The notes below the pieces were generated by a model that worked only from the letters and a program-made list of their open reading frames with translations, had not been told where the DNA came from and made no database searches. Positions 17,783 through 27,021 of a stretch of DNA of 64,000 bases are shown here, in pieces. The DNA lies in the NCBI GenBank assembly GCA_902791695.1, contig CADAWR010000010.1, forward strand, positions 1-64,000. The letters are read 5' to 3'. Position 1 is the stretch's first letter; the number at the start of each line of letters is the position of its first letter. The position numbers and the translations under genes were made by a program. Source of the DNA: an uncultured Bacteroidota bacterium (GTDB lineage: Bacteria > Bacteroidota > Bacteroidia > Bacteroidales > P3).

Positions 17783-18517
17783 ATGCAGTTATTCTATAGT
17801 AAAGACATATCATCCAGTGGTTTCTGCACCCTCGACGCCGAGGAGAGCCGTCACGCCGTGCGTGTGCTGCGCATGCGTGAGGGCGACACCATCAACGTCA
17901 CCGACGGCATGGGGCACCTCTACCAATGCCGCATTGTGCAGGCCGACGACCGTGCCTGTACTATAGAGCCGATTCTTGAAACGACTCATGGGGTTGGTGC
18001 CACCCACAATGAAACGTCTCTACACCTTGCCGTGGCGCCCACCAAGAACCCCGCGCGCATGGAGTGGCTCGTGGAGAAAGCCGTAGAGATAGGGGTAGGG
18101 GAGATCACCCTCCTGCAGTGCGATCACAGCGAGCGCACGTTCCTCAAGACCGACCGTCTGGAGCGCCTCGCCCTCAGCGCCATGAAGCAGAGCCTGCACC
18201 TCACCCTGCCGCCCATCAACCCCGCAGTCACCCTCCGCGACTTCATCACGCAAGCACTCAATCAGACAAGCGATAAAGCAACCAAACTTATAGCCCACTG
18301 TGAGGCCGACAAGCCCCGTACGTCCATCGCTGCTGCGCTGCAGCCGAGCATTGATGCCGTGGTGCTCATAGGTCCCGAAGGCGACTTTTCCGAGGAAGAG
18401 ATAGCGCTGGCCCTCGACGCCGGCTTCCAGCCCGTGAGCCTTGGCCCCAGCCGCCTGCGCACCGAGACGGCAGCCCTCTACGCCGTCACTGCCTTTAACC
18501 TAATCAACGACCGATGA
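17783..18517 (+). CDS. rsmE: 16S rRNA (uracil(1498)-N(3))-methyltransferase RsmE
   Basis: RsmE methylates U1498 of 16S rRNA with S-adenosylmethionine and belongs to the SPOUT knot family. A PUA-like N-terminal domain (about residues 1-75, with EESRHAVRVLRMREGD) precedes the SPOUT domain with IGPEGDFSEEE and SLGPSRLRTETA. The length of 244 is standard. The gene is 3 bp after mnmA and overlaps the DUF4159 gene by 4 nt. Confidence 0.94.
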   Translation: MQLFYSKDISSSGFCTLDAEESRHAVRVLRMREGDTINVTDGMGHLYQCRIVQADDRACTIEPILETTHGVGATHNETSLHLAVAPTKNPARMEWLVEKAVEIGVGEITLLQCDHSERTFLKTDRLERLALSAMKQSLHLTLPPINPAVTLRDFITQALNQTSDKATKLIAHCEADKPRTSIAAALQPSIDAVVLIGPEGDFSEEEIALALDAGFQPVSLGPSRLRTETAALYAVTAFNLINDR

Positions 18518-19158
18518 AAAAGTTATTGCTCATACTCCTGTTGTTCTCACCATTCGCATTGTGCGCCCAGCCGCAGCTGGCCCTGCTTAAGTACGGCGGC
18601 GGTGGCGACTGGTATGCCAACCCCACGTCGCTGCCCAACCTCATAGCCTTCTGCAACGCCGACCAGCAGATGGGCCTCAAGGCTGAGCCTGCCACCGTCG
18701 ATGTTGGCAGCGCCGAGCTCTTCAACTACCCCTTTGTCCATATGACCGGCCACGGCAATGTCGTCTTCAGCGACGCCGAGGCGCAGAACCTGCGCAACTA
18801 CCTCATCGGCGGCGGTTTCCTGCATATCGACGACAACTACGGCCTGCGCGAGTTCATCGTGCCGCAGATGAAGAAAGTCTTTCCCGAGCTCGAGTTTGTG
18901 GAGCTACCCTTCTCGCACCCCATCTATCACCAGAAATACCAGTTCCCCAACGGCTTGCCCAAGATACACGAGCACGACAACCACCCGCCCAAGGGCTACG
19001 GCCTGATATGGGAGGGCCGTCTGGTCTGCTTCTTCACCTGGGAGTGCGACCTCGGCGACGGCTGGGAAGACCAGGACGTGCACAACGACAGCCAGGCCAC
19101 GCGCCAGAAAGCCCTGCGCATGGGCAGCAATATTGTCCGTTACGCCTTCGGGGAGTAA
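18514..19158 (+). CDS. DUF4159 exported protein
   Basis: The 214-residue protein has an N-terminal signal peptide (MKKLLLILLLFSPFALCAQ, cleavage near residue 18). The body matches DUF4159, a glutamine-amidotransferase-like fold: KYGGGGDWY near the start, then FVHMTGHGNVVFSDAE, LIGGGFLHIDDNYG and IYEGRL-type motifs. DUF4159 proteins accompany BatA-like and vWA proteins in many Bacteroidota, but their activity is not established. It converges with manA, separated by 2 bp, with no hairpin between them. Confidence 0.8.
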   Translation: MKKLLLILLLFSPFALCAQPQLALLKYGGGGDWYANPTSLPNLIAFCNADQQMGLKAEPATVDVGSAELFNYPFVHMTGHGNVVFSDAEAQNLRNYLIGGGFLHIDDNYGLREFIVPQMKKVFPELEFVELPFSHPIYHQKYQFPNGLPKIHEHDNHPPKGYGLIWEGRLVCFFTWECDLGDGWEDQDVHNDSQATRQKALRMGSNIVRYAFGE

Positions 19159-19160
19159 AT

Positions 19161-20189
19161 CTATTTGAATTCGGCCAACCAGTCGCACCCGCGGGGCTCA
19201 TCGTCCCAGCCGTGGGTGTCAATGGTCACCTCCAGCAGCTTGGCGTTGCCTTCGGGGAACAGCTCCACGCTGTCGGCGGCGGCGGGCACCAGGCAGCATT
19301 CGCCCACATGCAGCGGCACTATGGTGTCCATGCTCTTCACTGCCGCCAGACCCTCGACGCACATGTAGAGCACGAAGCAGTCCACATCCTCGAGGTTCTT
19401 GCGTATGGGGGTGTTGAAAGGTATCAGCCGTGTGGCAAAATAGTCGCAGGCAGCCACCGTGGTGGTCTCGTTCAGGCGAGCCTGGTAGCGTGTGGTGGCG
19501 TGGCCCTGGATACCGCTGAAATCGATGGCGTCCATAGCCTCGGCTGTGTGCAGCTGGCGCTTGTGGCCGTCGGCGTCGATGCGGTCGTAGTCGTAGATGC
19601 GGTAGGTGCAGTCAGAAGTCTGCTGGATCTCGGCCACCATGACGCCGGCGCCGAGGGCGTGCACACGTCCGGCGGGTATGAAGAATACGTCGCCCGTCTT
19701 GGGTTTCTCGGCATGCAGCAGGTCCATCAGATGGCCGCTGTCGAGGGCTGCGCGGTACTCCTCGGGCGTGGTGTCGCGACGGAAGCCACTGATAATCTTC
19801 GCCCCCTCGTCGGCCTCCATCACATACCACATCTCCGTCTTGCCCTGCTCCATGCCGCGCTTGCGCGCCAGCTCGTCGTCGGGGTGCACCTGTATCGACA
19901 GGTCCTTGGCGGCGTCGATGACCTTCACCAGCAGCGGGAACTCGGTGCCGTAGCGGTTGAACACCTTGTCGCCCACCAGCTCGCCCATGTATATCTCGAT
20001 GGCCTCGTTGAGCGTATTGTCGGCCAGAAAACCGTTGGCGATGACACTCTCGCGCCCCGCGACAGATGAGAGCGCCCACAGCTCGCCGCAGTTGGGCAGC
20101 GGGTCGTAGTTGAAGCCGAATTTTTTTAGCCTGTTGCCGCCCCAGATCACGTTTTTGTACAGCGGCAGGAACTTAAGTGGATAAATCAT
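19161..20189 (-). CDS. manA: Class I mannose-6-phosphate isomerase
   Basis: This zinc enzyme interconverts mannose 6-phosphate and fructose 6-phosphate, feeding GDP-mannose and related sugar synthesis. The start MIYPLKFLPLYKNVIWGGNRL is characteristic of the Bacteroidota form. LLVKVIDAAKDLSIQVHPDDELA holds the first metal-binding histidine, EMWYVMEADEGA the glutamate, and GDVFFIPAGRVHALGAG the later histidine. The length of 342 is normal. The ATG follows directly on the stop of a small lipoprotein gene (TGAATG), so both are in one transcript. Confidence 0.92.
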   Translation of the reverse strand: MIYPLKFLPLYKNVIWGGNRLKKFGFNYDPLPNCGELWALSSVAGRESVIANGFLADNTLNEAIEIYMGELVGDKVFNRYGTEFPLLVKVIDAAKDLSIQVHPDDELARKRGMEQGKTEMWYVMEADEGAKIISGFRRDTTPEEYRAALDSGHLMDLLHAEKPKTGDVFFIPAGRVHALGAGVMVAEIQQTSDCTYRIYDYDRIDADGHKRQLHTAEAMDAIDFSGIQGHATTRYQARLNETTTVAACDYFATRLIPFNTPIRKNLEDVDCFVLYMCVEGLAAVKSMDTIVPLHVGECCLVPAAADSVELFPEGNAKLLEVTIDTHGWDDEPRGCDWLAEFK

Positions 20190-20384
20190 TCAGTATTTCC
20201 TTGTCGAGGGGCTCTTGGTGCTGCCCTTCACCTTGTAGTTCGACTTCACAGTAACGCCCTTGTTCGACTGCTTGCGGCCGTACATCGTCTGCTCCGAGCG
20301 GCAGGCGGCGAGCGAGATGCAGCTCATGGCCACTATGCACGCCATAAGCAGCAGCGACATTGTTTTCTTTGCTCTGTATTTCAT
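20190..20384 (-). CDS. Small lipoprotein upstream of manA
   Basis: This 64-residue protein starts at ATG 20384 (an upstream in-frame start at 20435 lies at the predicted transcription start and is unlikely). Its lysine-rich N-terminus, hydrophobic core and lipobox SLAAC predict lipidation at Cys28. The mature part of 37 residues is basic and rich in Ser, Lys and Tyr, with no domain I recognise. It precedes manA without a gap. Function is unknown. Confidence 0.65.
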   Translation of the reverse strand: MKYRAKKTMSLLLMACIVAMSCISLAACRSEQTMYGRKQSNKGVTVKSNYKVKGSTKSPSTRKY

Positions 20385-20439
20385 CTTGTCTCTGATTTTC
20401 AGTAGTTTTGTGCAGATATACACTGTCCACACCACTCCG

Positions 20440-20471
20440 CAAAAGTACTATATCTTTTTGAATTATGCAAA
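20440..20471 (-). promoter_or_regulatory. Promoter of the lipoprotein-manA operon
   Basis: On the minus strand, TTTG (20471-20468) and TACTTTTG (20447-20440) are separated by 20 bp. Both boxes match the Bacteroidota consensus TTTG / TAnnTTTG exactly. The start of transcription would be near 20433, about 50 nt before the lipoprotein ATG. Confidence 0.7.
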
Positions 20472-20532
20472 TCCGCAGCGAAAAAACTCCCCGGATGCCC
20501 CCCTTCCGCCCAATTCCCTCTCCGTCCCCGGG

Positions 20533-20634
20533 CCGTATCCGCTCCATCTGTTCACCGGTTGTTTACCGATTGTTCGACGGTTTAAACCGTTAAACAATCG
20601 GTGAACAACCGGTGAACAGACGGAGCGGGTACGG
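20533..20634. repeat. Palindromic repeat, copy 1 (51-bp arms)
   Basis: A continuous palindrome with no loop, arms 20533-20583 and 20584-20634, with about five mismatches. The centre is ACGGTTTAAACCGT (20577-20590). Moving outward, the right arm is built from 11-bp modules AACCGTTAAAC, AATCGGTGAAC and AACCGGTGAAC, then AGACGGAGCGG. It lies between divergently transcribed genes, so it is not a simple terminator. Confidence 0.9.
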
Positions 20635-20765
20635 AGAGGAGGCGCAGGAGGGTAGAGGTCGGGGAGCGGGGTGGAAGAGCATGGCAGGGAGCGATGTGGG
20701 TTTTATAAACCGTGCAGTATTGATAACTTTTCGTGGGGCGCGCACGCGAGGCGTCGGAAAAGCAG

Positions 20766-20773
20766 TATTTTTG
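20766..20773 (+). promoter_or_regulatory. Candidate -7 element before the 1504-residue protein gene
   Basis: TATTTTTG matches TAnnTTTG exactly and lies 32 bp before the ATG. No TTTG or TTG occurs 19-23 bp upstream, so only the -7 box is supported. Confidence 0.35.
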
Positions 20774-20805
20774 CATCTTGAACTACTATGTAAAAAAGTG
20801 ACGTT

Positions 20806-23800
20806 ATGAGAAGATATACAGTCCTATTAGCGCTGCTGGCACTGACGGTGTCGGTGATGGCACAGAAGCCCAAACAGGCTACGGAGTTCAGCACGGCGGG
20901 GTTGCCCGACGAGTTGCTGGAGTGGATGAACAAGAGCACGTCGGACAGCGACAAGCAGCGCGAGAACACCAAGACGGTGAAGGCTTTCCGTGCCTCGTAC
21001 GGCGCCATGGACGAGCGGATGCAGGAGCGTGTGACGGCGGTGATGAACTACGGTGTGAAGGCCAAGATGAAGGGCAACGCCGAGATGTGCCCCCTGGTGC
21101 GTACGCTGACGGCCTACGCCACCGCGCCGGGCGGTGGGCAGAACCTCGACGGCTGGCTGAAGGTGGTGGAGGCAATGAAGAAGAAGGCCGCGAAAGTGAA
21201 GGCGGTGATGGAGTGGGTGGACTTCAGCGAGAGGCTGCTTGCCGAGCGTGTGCTCTACCGGAGCCAGACGAGCGAGTGGCGCTTCGACACCAAGACGCCG
21301 TTCCGCATCGATGTGAGCGACGGTGTGGCGACGGTGTGGTTCGACACGCCCGCCGACCTTTTCTACTCGTCGGCCAAGGACAGCGGCACCATACATGGCA
21401 CCACGGGAAGCTACGACTACAAAGAACAGCTGTGGCGCGGCGAGGGTGGCCGCATTGACTGGGGCCGCACGGGCCTCGGAGCCGAAGCCTGCTATGCCGA
21501 GCTGGCGAGCTACAAGGCGGAGACCAAGTTCCCCAAGTTCACTGCCGACTCGGCGCGGCTGGTGCACACGCACTACTTCGGCGAGCCCGTCATGGGGCGT
21601 GTGGAGGAGGCGCTGAGCACCGCCATGGAGCCCGGTAAGTACAGCTATCCGCGCTTCCGCAGCTACAAGCGTGACTTTGTGATACCGAACATAATGCCCG
21701 ATGTGGACTACAGCGGCAGCTTCATGATGAACGGCTCGAAGTTCATTACCTCGAGCAGCAAGCATCCGGCGAGCCTTATATTCAAGCGTGGCGGCCAGCG
21801 TCAGCTGAGTGTTACGGCGCAGAAGTTCACCATCACGCCGGAGCGGATAGTGAGCGAGAATGCGGCAGTGGCCTTCTATGTGGGTGATGCCGACTCGATA
21901 GCCAACACCGGCATCACAGTGCGCTACATGGCGGCTGACCACAAGGTGAGCCTCATCAACGACCCGAAGCGCAACTTCTACAGTCCCTACACCGACTCGT
22001 ATCACGAGCTGGACATATACAGCGACATCATCACCTGGAAGACCGACGGCACAGAGCTTGAGTTCACGAACCTGAGTGACATGACGGGCGGCACGGCGGT
22101 GTTTGAGAGCAGCAACTACTACACCTACCGCAAGGCGCGCGAGATACAAGGCATAGACGAGGTGAGCCCGGTGAAGAGGGTGTACGACTACTTTGGTGGT
22201 TATAACTATAACTTCAGCGTACGCGAATTCTCGACGCACATAGGGCTCGACATGGGGCAGACGATGCTGATGATACACGGGTTGGCGAAGCATGGCCTGG
22301 TGACATACAACGAGATGACGGGCACGGTGATGGTGAAGGAGAAGCTGGAGGACTATATGAAAGCCATGACGCGCACCAAGGGAAACGACTACGACGCACT
22401 GAGCATAGAGAGTAACGCCAAGAACTACAACGCGAGGATGGATATAGACAGCAAGCTGATAGAGATGCGTGGTGTGCAACAGTTTGTGGTGAGCGACAGC
22501 CAGCGTGTGGTGGTGTATCCGCGCGGCGGCAACATCACCATGGGCGAGAACCGCTCGATACACTTCAACGGCCGCATCAATGTGGGGCGCTTCATAATGT
22601 ACGTCACCGACTGCGACTTCAGCTATGAGCAGTTCAGCTTCGACATGCCGAAGGTGGATTCGCTGTTCTTCTACGTGCCGGAGTTCAACAATCCGGACAC
22701 CGACCACATGGTGATGACACCGCTGTACGGGCTTGTAGGACGGCTGACGGTGGACCAGCCCGATAACCACTGCGGCCTGAAGAAGAACAAAGAGTACCCC
22801 ATCTTCGAGAGCAGGGAGAACAGCTATGTATATTACGACAAGCAGGAGATACGCGGCGGGCAGTATGTGAAAGACCGGTTCTACTACACGCTGCACCCCT
22901 TCACCATCAACAGTCTGGTGGACTTTGTGACGGACAGCCTGCAGTTCAACGGAATGCTGACATCGGGCGGCATATTCCCCGACATCACCTATCCGCTGAG
23001 TGTGCAGAGAGACTACTACCTGGGCTTCCGTGTTGAGACGCCGGAAGGAGGATATCCGGCCTATGGAGGCAAAGGTACCTACCGCAGCCGCATATCGCTC
23101 GACCACTATGGCCTGCAGGGCAACGGCACGTTGGACTACCTGACCTCCACGACCAAGAGCAAAGACTTCCTGTTCTTGCTCGACTCGACGTTGGCCAATA
23201 CCGACACATTCTATGTGCGCGAAGAGCAGGGCTATCCCGACATCAAAGGCGGTAGGCTCAGCCAACGCTGGCACCCCTATGCCGACTCGATGGCCGTGGC
23301 CACAGTGGCCAAAGGTCGCCCCTTCAGCATGTATCACGGCGACGCCACGTTCCGCGGACGCGTAGACTTGATGCCCAAGGGAACATCGGCAGCAGGCACT
23401 GCCACGGTGAAGGAAGGCACCCTGACGAGCGACCGCTTCGAGTTGCTGGCCATGGAGATGAACGCCGAGGTGAGCGACTTCACGCTGCGCAGCGTCAGCA
23501 ACAACACCATAGCCTTTGCTGCCAGACATGTGCGCTCGCATGTCGACTACGAGCAGCGGAGGGCAGAGCTGAAAATCGCCGCCGGACCGCAGCGAACCGA
23601 GCTGCCGCTGGTGCAGGAGGCCGCATACGCCGACCTCTTTGCCTGGCAGATGGACCACAAGGTGCTGGAGATTGTCAACAGCACCCGCTCCACCAGCGAG
23701 GGCATGGACGCTATGGACATACGCATGAGGCTACAGAAGAGGAACGACCTGCCGGGTGTGCGCTTTGTGAGCACCGACCCCAAACAGGAAGAACTCAGCT

Positions 23801-25320
23801 ACAACTCGCTGCACAGCATATACCAGTATGAGAAGGGCGAGCTGAGCAGCAAAGGAGTGTACATTATCAACGTGGCCGACGCCGCCATTGCTCCTGCCTC
23901 GGACACGGTGCATGTGTTGAAGGGTGGCAAGATGCAGCAGCTTGCGGGAGCGCAACTGGTCTTCAACCGCGAGAACGGCTACCATTATGTCACCGGCGCA
24001 GACCTGCTGGTGAAGGGCTCCAAGAGCTATAGCGGCAAGGGCTTCATGGACTACCACAACGACACCGACAAGAAGCAGCGGCTGTTCCTCGACGACATCA
24101 GCGTGGATGGACGCGGTGTGACCATAGCCCGCGGTGAGATAAAGGATGAGTCCAACTTCACCATCAGCTCGGCCTTCGGCTTTGCTGGCAAAGTGCGCGC
24201 TGAAGGTGACCAGCAGTGGCTCCACTTTGAGGGCGGCGTGCGTTTACTGCAGGAGTGTATACCGCAGCAGCAGCTGGGCCTGCTGGCATACTCGGACTAT
24301 ACAGACCCGGAGCATGTGCATGTGTCGGTGCCGGAAGAGCCGACCGACTGGAAGGGCAAGCGCATCACGGCTTCCATCCTGATGGACAAGAGTTCGCTGC
24401 GCCCCAGTGCGGCATTCCTCATCAACGAGAAAGTGGCTAACAACGAGCTCATCAAGGCACACGGCGTGCTCACATACCTTGGCGACCGTAAGCAGTACAT
24501 GATTGGCTCAGAGGCCAAGGTGAGCGATCCCGACGGCGTGGTGGCGCCTTTCCTGGCGATGAACACAACCGACTGCACCGTCGAGGGTGAAGGTTTGGTG
24601 GACTTCGCATTGAAGCGCACACAGGCATCGTTCTACGCCTATGGTACCGCGGCCGTAAGTATCGGAGAGAAGACGCAGGAAGATCACCTGACAACGGTGT
24701 TCGGTATAAGCTTCCCGATAGCACAGGAGGTGGTGAACAGTCTCTATAATGCCCTCAAGGAAGACCTGCGCCTGCAGAGTACTGTGGGTATCACCAACGC
24801 AGAGATGCGCCACGCCATGATGTATCACCTCGGTGCAGACAAGGGTGGAGGTGCATATGCCCTCTACAGCGCCACAGGCAAGATAGACAAAATACCGGAA
24901 GAAATGCGCAGCACTATGCTCTTCGACAACATACGCTGGCAGTATAATCCCGCCGTTGGCCTTTATTACGACGGCAAAGTAGGCCTAGTCGCAATGGGCG
25001 ACAAGTCGCTCGGACTACAGTTGAAGCTCAAGGCCCAGATATGCAAACAGGGCAACGGACAGATAATGCGCTTCTACGTAGAGGCTGCAAAGGACCACTG
25101 GTACTTCTTTGAGTACGAAGTAATGCAGCAGCAGCTCACAATCTACAGCTCGTCGGGCACATGGCTCGACCAGATAAAGGCCATACCACTAGAGCAGCGC
25201 AGGATTGAGAAGGAAGACCTCGGTATGTTCCGCTACTCGGTAGGTAACGAGAGTACCAAGGTACCCAACTGGATAAAATGGATGTCGAATACCATATACA
25301 GCAACGATGAAGATTTTTAG
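20806..25320 (+). CDS. Very large exported protein of unknown function (1504 aa)
   Basis: I do not recognise the family. A signal peptide (residues 1-19, cleavage after SVMA) indicates export. The first 170 residues are helical and charged. The rest is beta-rich, with many short amphipathic strands and aromatic residues and no further membrane segment. There are no obvious catalytic motifs, and the C-terminus lacks a T9SS sorting domain. Such giant periplasmic proteins recur in Bacteroidota as conserved hypothetical proteins, and a role in envelope assembly is possible but only a guess. The last 14 nt overlap the next gene, which suggests a shared transcript with the EEP-family hydrolase. The codon usage is GC-rich like its neighbours. 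Confidence 0.8.
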   Translation: MRRYTVLLALLALTVSVMAQKPKQATEFSTAGLPDELLEWMNKSTSDSDKQRENTKTVKAFRASYGAMDERMQERVTAVMNYGVKAKMKGNAEMCPLVRTLTAYATAPGGGQNLDGWLKVVEAMKKKAAKVKAVMEWVDFSERLLAERVLYRSQTSEWRFDTKTPFRIDVSDGVATVWFDTPADLFYSSAKDSGTIHGTTGSYDYKEQLWRGEGGRIDWGRTGLGAEACYAELASYKAETKFPKFTADSARLVHTHYFGEPVMGRVEEALSTAMEPGKYSYPRFRSYKRDFVIPNIMPDVDYSGSFMMNGSKFITSSSKHPASLIFKRGGQRQLSVTAQKFTITPERIVSENAAVAFYVGDADSIANTGITVRYMAADHKVSLINDPKRNFYSPYTDSYHELDIYSDIITWKTDGTELEFTNLSDMTGGTAVFESSNYYTYRKAREIQGIDEVSPVKRVYDYFGGYNYNFSVREFSTHIGLDMGQTMLMIHGLAKHGLVTYNEMTGTVMVKEKLEDYMKAMTRTKGNDYDALSIESNAKNYNARMDIDSKLIEMRGVQQFVVSDSQRVVVYPRGGNITMGENRSIHFNGRINVGRFIMYVTDCDFSYEQFSFDMPKVDSLFFYVPEFNNPDTDHMVMTPLYGLVGRLTVDQPDNHCGLKKNKEYPIFESRENSYVYYDKQEIRGGQYVKDRFYYTLHPFTINSLVDFVTDSLQFNGMLTSGGIFPDITYPLSVQRDYYLGFRVETPEGGYPAYGGKGTYRSRISLDHYGLQGNGTLDYLTSTTKSKDFLFLLDSTLANTDTFYVREEQGYPDIKGGRLSQRWHPYADSMAVATVAKGRPFSMYHGDATFRGRVDLMPKGTSAAGTATVKEGTLTSDRFELLAMEMNAEVSDFTLRSVSNNTIAFAARHVRSHVDYEQRRAELKIAAGPQRTELPLVQEAAYADLFAWQMDHKVLEIVNSTRSTSEGMDAMDIRMRLQKRNDLPGVRFVSTDPKQEELSYNSLHSIYQYEKGELSSKGVYIINVADAAIAPASDTVHVLKGGKMQQLAGAQLVFNRENGYHYVTGADLLVKGSKSYSGKGFMDYHNDTDKKQRLFLDDISVDGRGVTIARGEIKDESNFTISSAFGFAGKVRAEGDQQWLHFEGGVRLLQECIPQQQLGLLAYSDYTDPEHVHVSVPEEPTDWKGKRITASILMDKSSLRPSAAFLINEKVANNELIKAHGVLTYLGDRKQYMIGSEAKVSDPDGVVAPFLAMNTTDCTVEGEGLVDFALKRTQASFYAYGTAAVSIGEKTQEDHLTTVFGISFPIAQEVVNSLYNALKEDLRLQSTVGITNAEMRHAMMYHLGADKGGGAYALYSATGKIDKIPEEMRSTMLFDNIRWQYNPAVGLYYDGKVGLVAMGDKSLGLQLKLKAQICKQGNGQIMRFYVEAAKDHWYFFEYEVMQQQLTIYSSSGTWLDQIKAIPLEQRRIEKEDLGMFRYSVGNESTKVPNWIKWMSNTIYSNDEDF

Positions 25321-26371
25321 GATAATACTGCTCGTTATCAATCTACTGCTGGCCGTTGGACTGCTGTTGACCACATTGGCGCCTGTGGTGCCACCGTCGC
25401 GCTCCATATTGCCAAGCCTGCTGGCTTTCGGCTACCTGCCCTTGCTGGTTGCCAACGTAGTGATGGTGGTGCTGTGGCTTCTATTTGGCAAGTGGCATTT
25501 CATTTGGAGCGTTGCAGCCATAGCGTTACGCTGGAGTTTTGTGGGCCTATTCGTGCAGGTAGGTGGCACCACTAAGGTTCCAGACCGCGACGGGCACCCG
25601 CAGATGGTCATCGTGATGAGCTACAATGTGCACAACTTCCACGGTAAAGATGACCGTGCATCACAAACCGATACCAACGTCGCTGCATTCCTGGAACTGC
25701 TGCGGGAATACCAGCCCGATATACTGTGCCTGATGGAATATTCGCCGACCAACACTGTGCGCGTAACCGATAGCCTCACTATGCTCGGTTATAACCACTA
25801 CTATGGCGCCCAGGGAAGCACCACTTCACCAAGTGGCACTGTGGTTTTCTCGAAGCTGCCTATCACCTACGTCAAGCGTATCGATCACAATATGCTACTC
25901 ACAGAGCTTATGCATGATAACCAGTGTTTCCGCCTCTGCAGTGTCCACATGGACAGCTATGCCCTCGACTCCACCGACCGCGAGGAGATAGAGCAAATGC
26001 TGCACGGCGAAATGAAGCACGAGAGCCAGACACTGGACAAGGTCAAGGAAACCGTCCGCAAGCACGAGAGCGAGTGGAATGAGAAGCTGGAGCCTGTGGT
26101 CAGCGAGAGTTCGCTACCGATGCTGTTGGCAGGTGATTTCAACGACATCCCATCGTCGTGGCTCTACGCCCAGGTGAGCAAGCATCTCAACGACACTTAT
26201 CGCGATAAGGGCATTGGCATATGCCGCACCTACAATGGCAACGGTTTCCCGCATTTCCGTATAGACTATGTGTTCCATAGCAAGGAGTTCCAAACCCTAA
26301 GCTATAAGCGCATAAAGACTGACATCTCCGACCACTATCCAGTGATAACATCATTAGAGCTCGCCAAATGA
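25307..26371 (+). CDS. Membrane-anchored endonuclease/exonuclease/phosphatase family protein
   Basis: The 354-residue protein has two or three N-terminal hydrophobic helices (about residues 5-90) followed by an EEP domain. MSYNVHNFHG holds the metal-binding asparagine, DILCLMEY the glutamate, LLAGDFNDIP the Asp/Asn pair, and ISDHYPVI the C-terminal Asp-His. The family hydrolyses phosphodiesters in nucleic acids, phospholipids or inositides; the substrate here is unknown, and the topology places the domain at the membrane. It overlaps the preceding gene by 14 nt and nth by 4 nt. Confidence 0.85.
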   Translation: MKIFRIILLVINLLLAVGLLLTTLAPVVPPSRSILPSLLAFGYLPLLVANVVMVVLWLLFGKWHFIWSVAAIALRWSFVGLFVQVGGTTKVPDRDGHPQMVIVMSYNVHNFHGKDDRASQTDTNVAAFLELLREYQPDILCLMEYSPTNTVRVTDSLTMLGYNHYYGAQGSTTSPSGTVVFSKLPITYVKRIDHNMLLTELMHDNQCFRLCSVHMDSYALDSTDREEIEQMLHGEMKHESQTLDKVKETVRKHESEWNEKLEPVVSESSLPMLLAGDFNDIPSSWLYAQVSKHLNDTYRDKGIGICRTYNGNGFPHFRIDYVFHSKEFQTLSYKRIKTDISDHYPVITSLELAK

Positions 26372-27009
26372 GAAAAGCCGACCTATACAAGCACGTGATA
26401 GACTATTTCAGCGAAGCCATGCCGGTGGCTGAAACCGAGTTGCACTACGACAATCCGTTCCAGCTTCTGGTGGCTGTGGTGCTCTCGGCGCAGTGCACCG
26501 ACAAGCGCGTCAATATGGTGACGCCGGCCCTCTTCGAAGCCTATCCCGATGTCGAAAGCATGGCCTGCGCCACCGAGGAGGATATATTCCACTACATTCA
26601 CTCGGTGTCTTACCCCAACAACAAGAGCCACCATCTTGTGGGGCTTGCGCGTATGCTGCGCGACGAATACGGCGGCACGGTGCCTTCCGACATCGACGCT
26701 CTGCAGCGCTTGCCGGGCGTGGGCCGCAAGACCGCCAATGTGGTTGCCGCCGTAGTATTCGATCAGCCCGCAATGCCGGTAGACACCCACGTCTTCCGTG
26801 TGGCCAACCGTATAGGGCTCACCACCAACTCCAAGACGCCTTTGCAGACCGAGCGCGAGCTGGTGAAGCATATACCGCCCGAACTGCTGCCCAAGGCTCA
26901 CCACTGGCTTATCCTCCATGGCCGCTACGTATGTCAGGCCCGCAAGCCCAAATGCGACACCTGCGGCCTGGCTGGCATTTGCCGCCACAACCAAACCACT
27001 AACTGCTAA
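26368..27009 (+). CDS. nth: Endonuclease III
   Basis: This DNA glycosylase/AP lyase removes oxidised pyrimidines in base excision repair. The helix-hairpin-helix LPGVGRKTANVV carries catalytic Lys121; Asp139 is in PVDTHVFRV. A [4Fe-4S] cluster is formed by Cys189, Cys196, Cys199 and Cys205 with the classic C-x6-C-x2-C-x5-C spacing. The 213-residue length is standard. The stop codon is inside the heptamer repeat at 26999-27019. Confidence 0.96.
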   Translation: MRKADLYKHVIDYFSEAMPVAETELHYDNPFQLLVAVVLSAQCTDKRVNMVTPALFEAYPDVESMACATEEDIFHYIHSVSYPNNKSHHLVGLARMLRDEYGGTVPSDIDALQRLPGVGRKTANVVAAVVFDQPAMPVDTHVFRVANRIGLTTNSKTPLQTERELVKHIPPELLPKAHHWLILHGRYVCQARKPKCDTCGLAGICRHNQTTNC

Positions 27010-27019
27010 CCGCTAATCG
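26999..27019 (+). repeat. Heptamer repeat at the nth/batA junction
   Basis: Units CTAACTG, CTAACCG and CTAATCG. TAA triplets start at 27000, 27007 and 27014, one per frame; nth uses the middle one. The next ATG begins at 27022, two bases after the repeat. Confidence 0.75.
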
Positions 27020-27021
27020 TT

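Larger units (their letters stand above)
20472..20805. other. Divergent intergenic region between manA operon and the 1504-codon gene
   Basis: There is no gene in this stretch. It contains the palindromic repeat at 20533-20634, a purine-rich G-rich flank (20635-20690) and a TATTTTTG box at 20766-20773 that matches the -7 consensus for the gene starting at 20806. I see no good -33 partner at the usual distance. Confidence 0.6.

Noticed and set aside
20533-20634. Palindromic repeat as a transcription terminator
   Set aside because: It lies between divergent genes where no transcript ends, and has no T-tract beside it. The same holds for 47072-47177.
20827-23658. 943-codon antisense open frame under the large exported-protein gene
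   Set aside because: GC-rich, codon-biased genes produce long antisense frames; the product is His/Val/Leu-rich without domains, while the sense product has a signal peptide and normal start.
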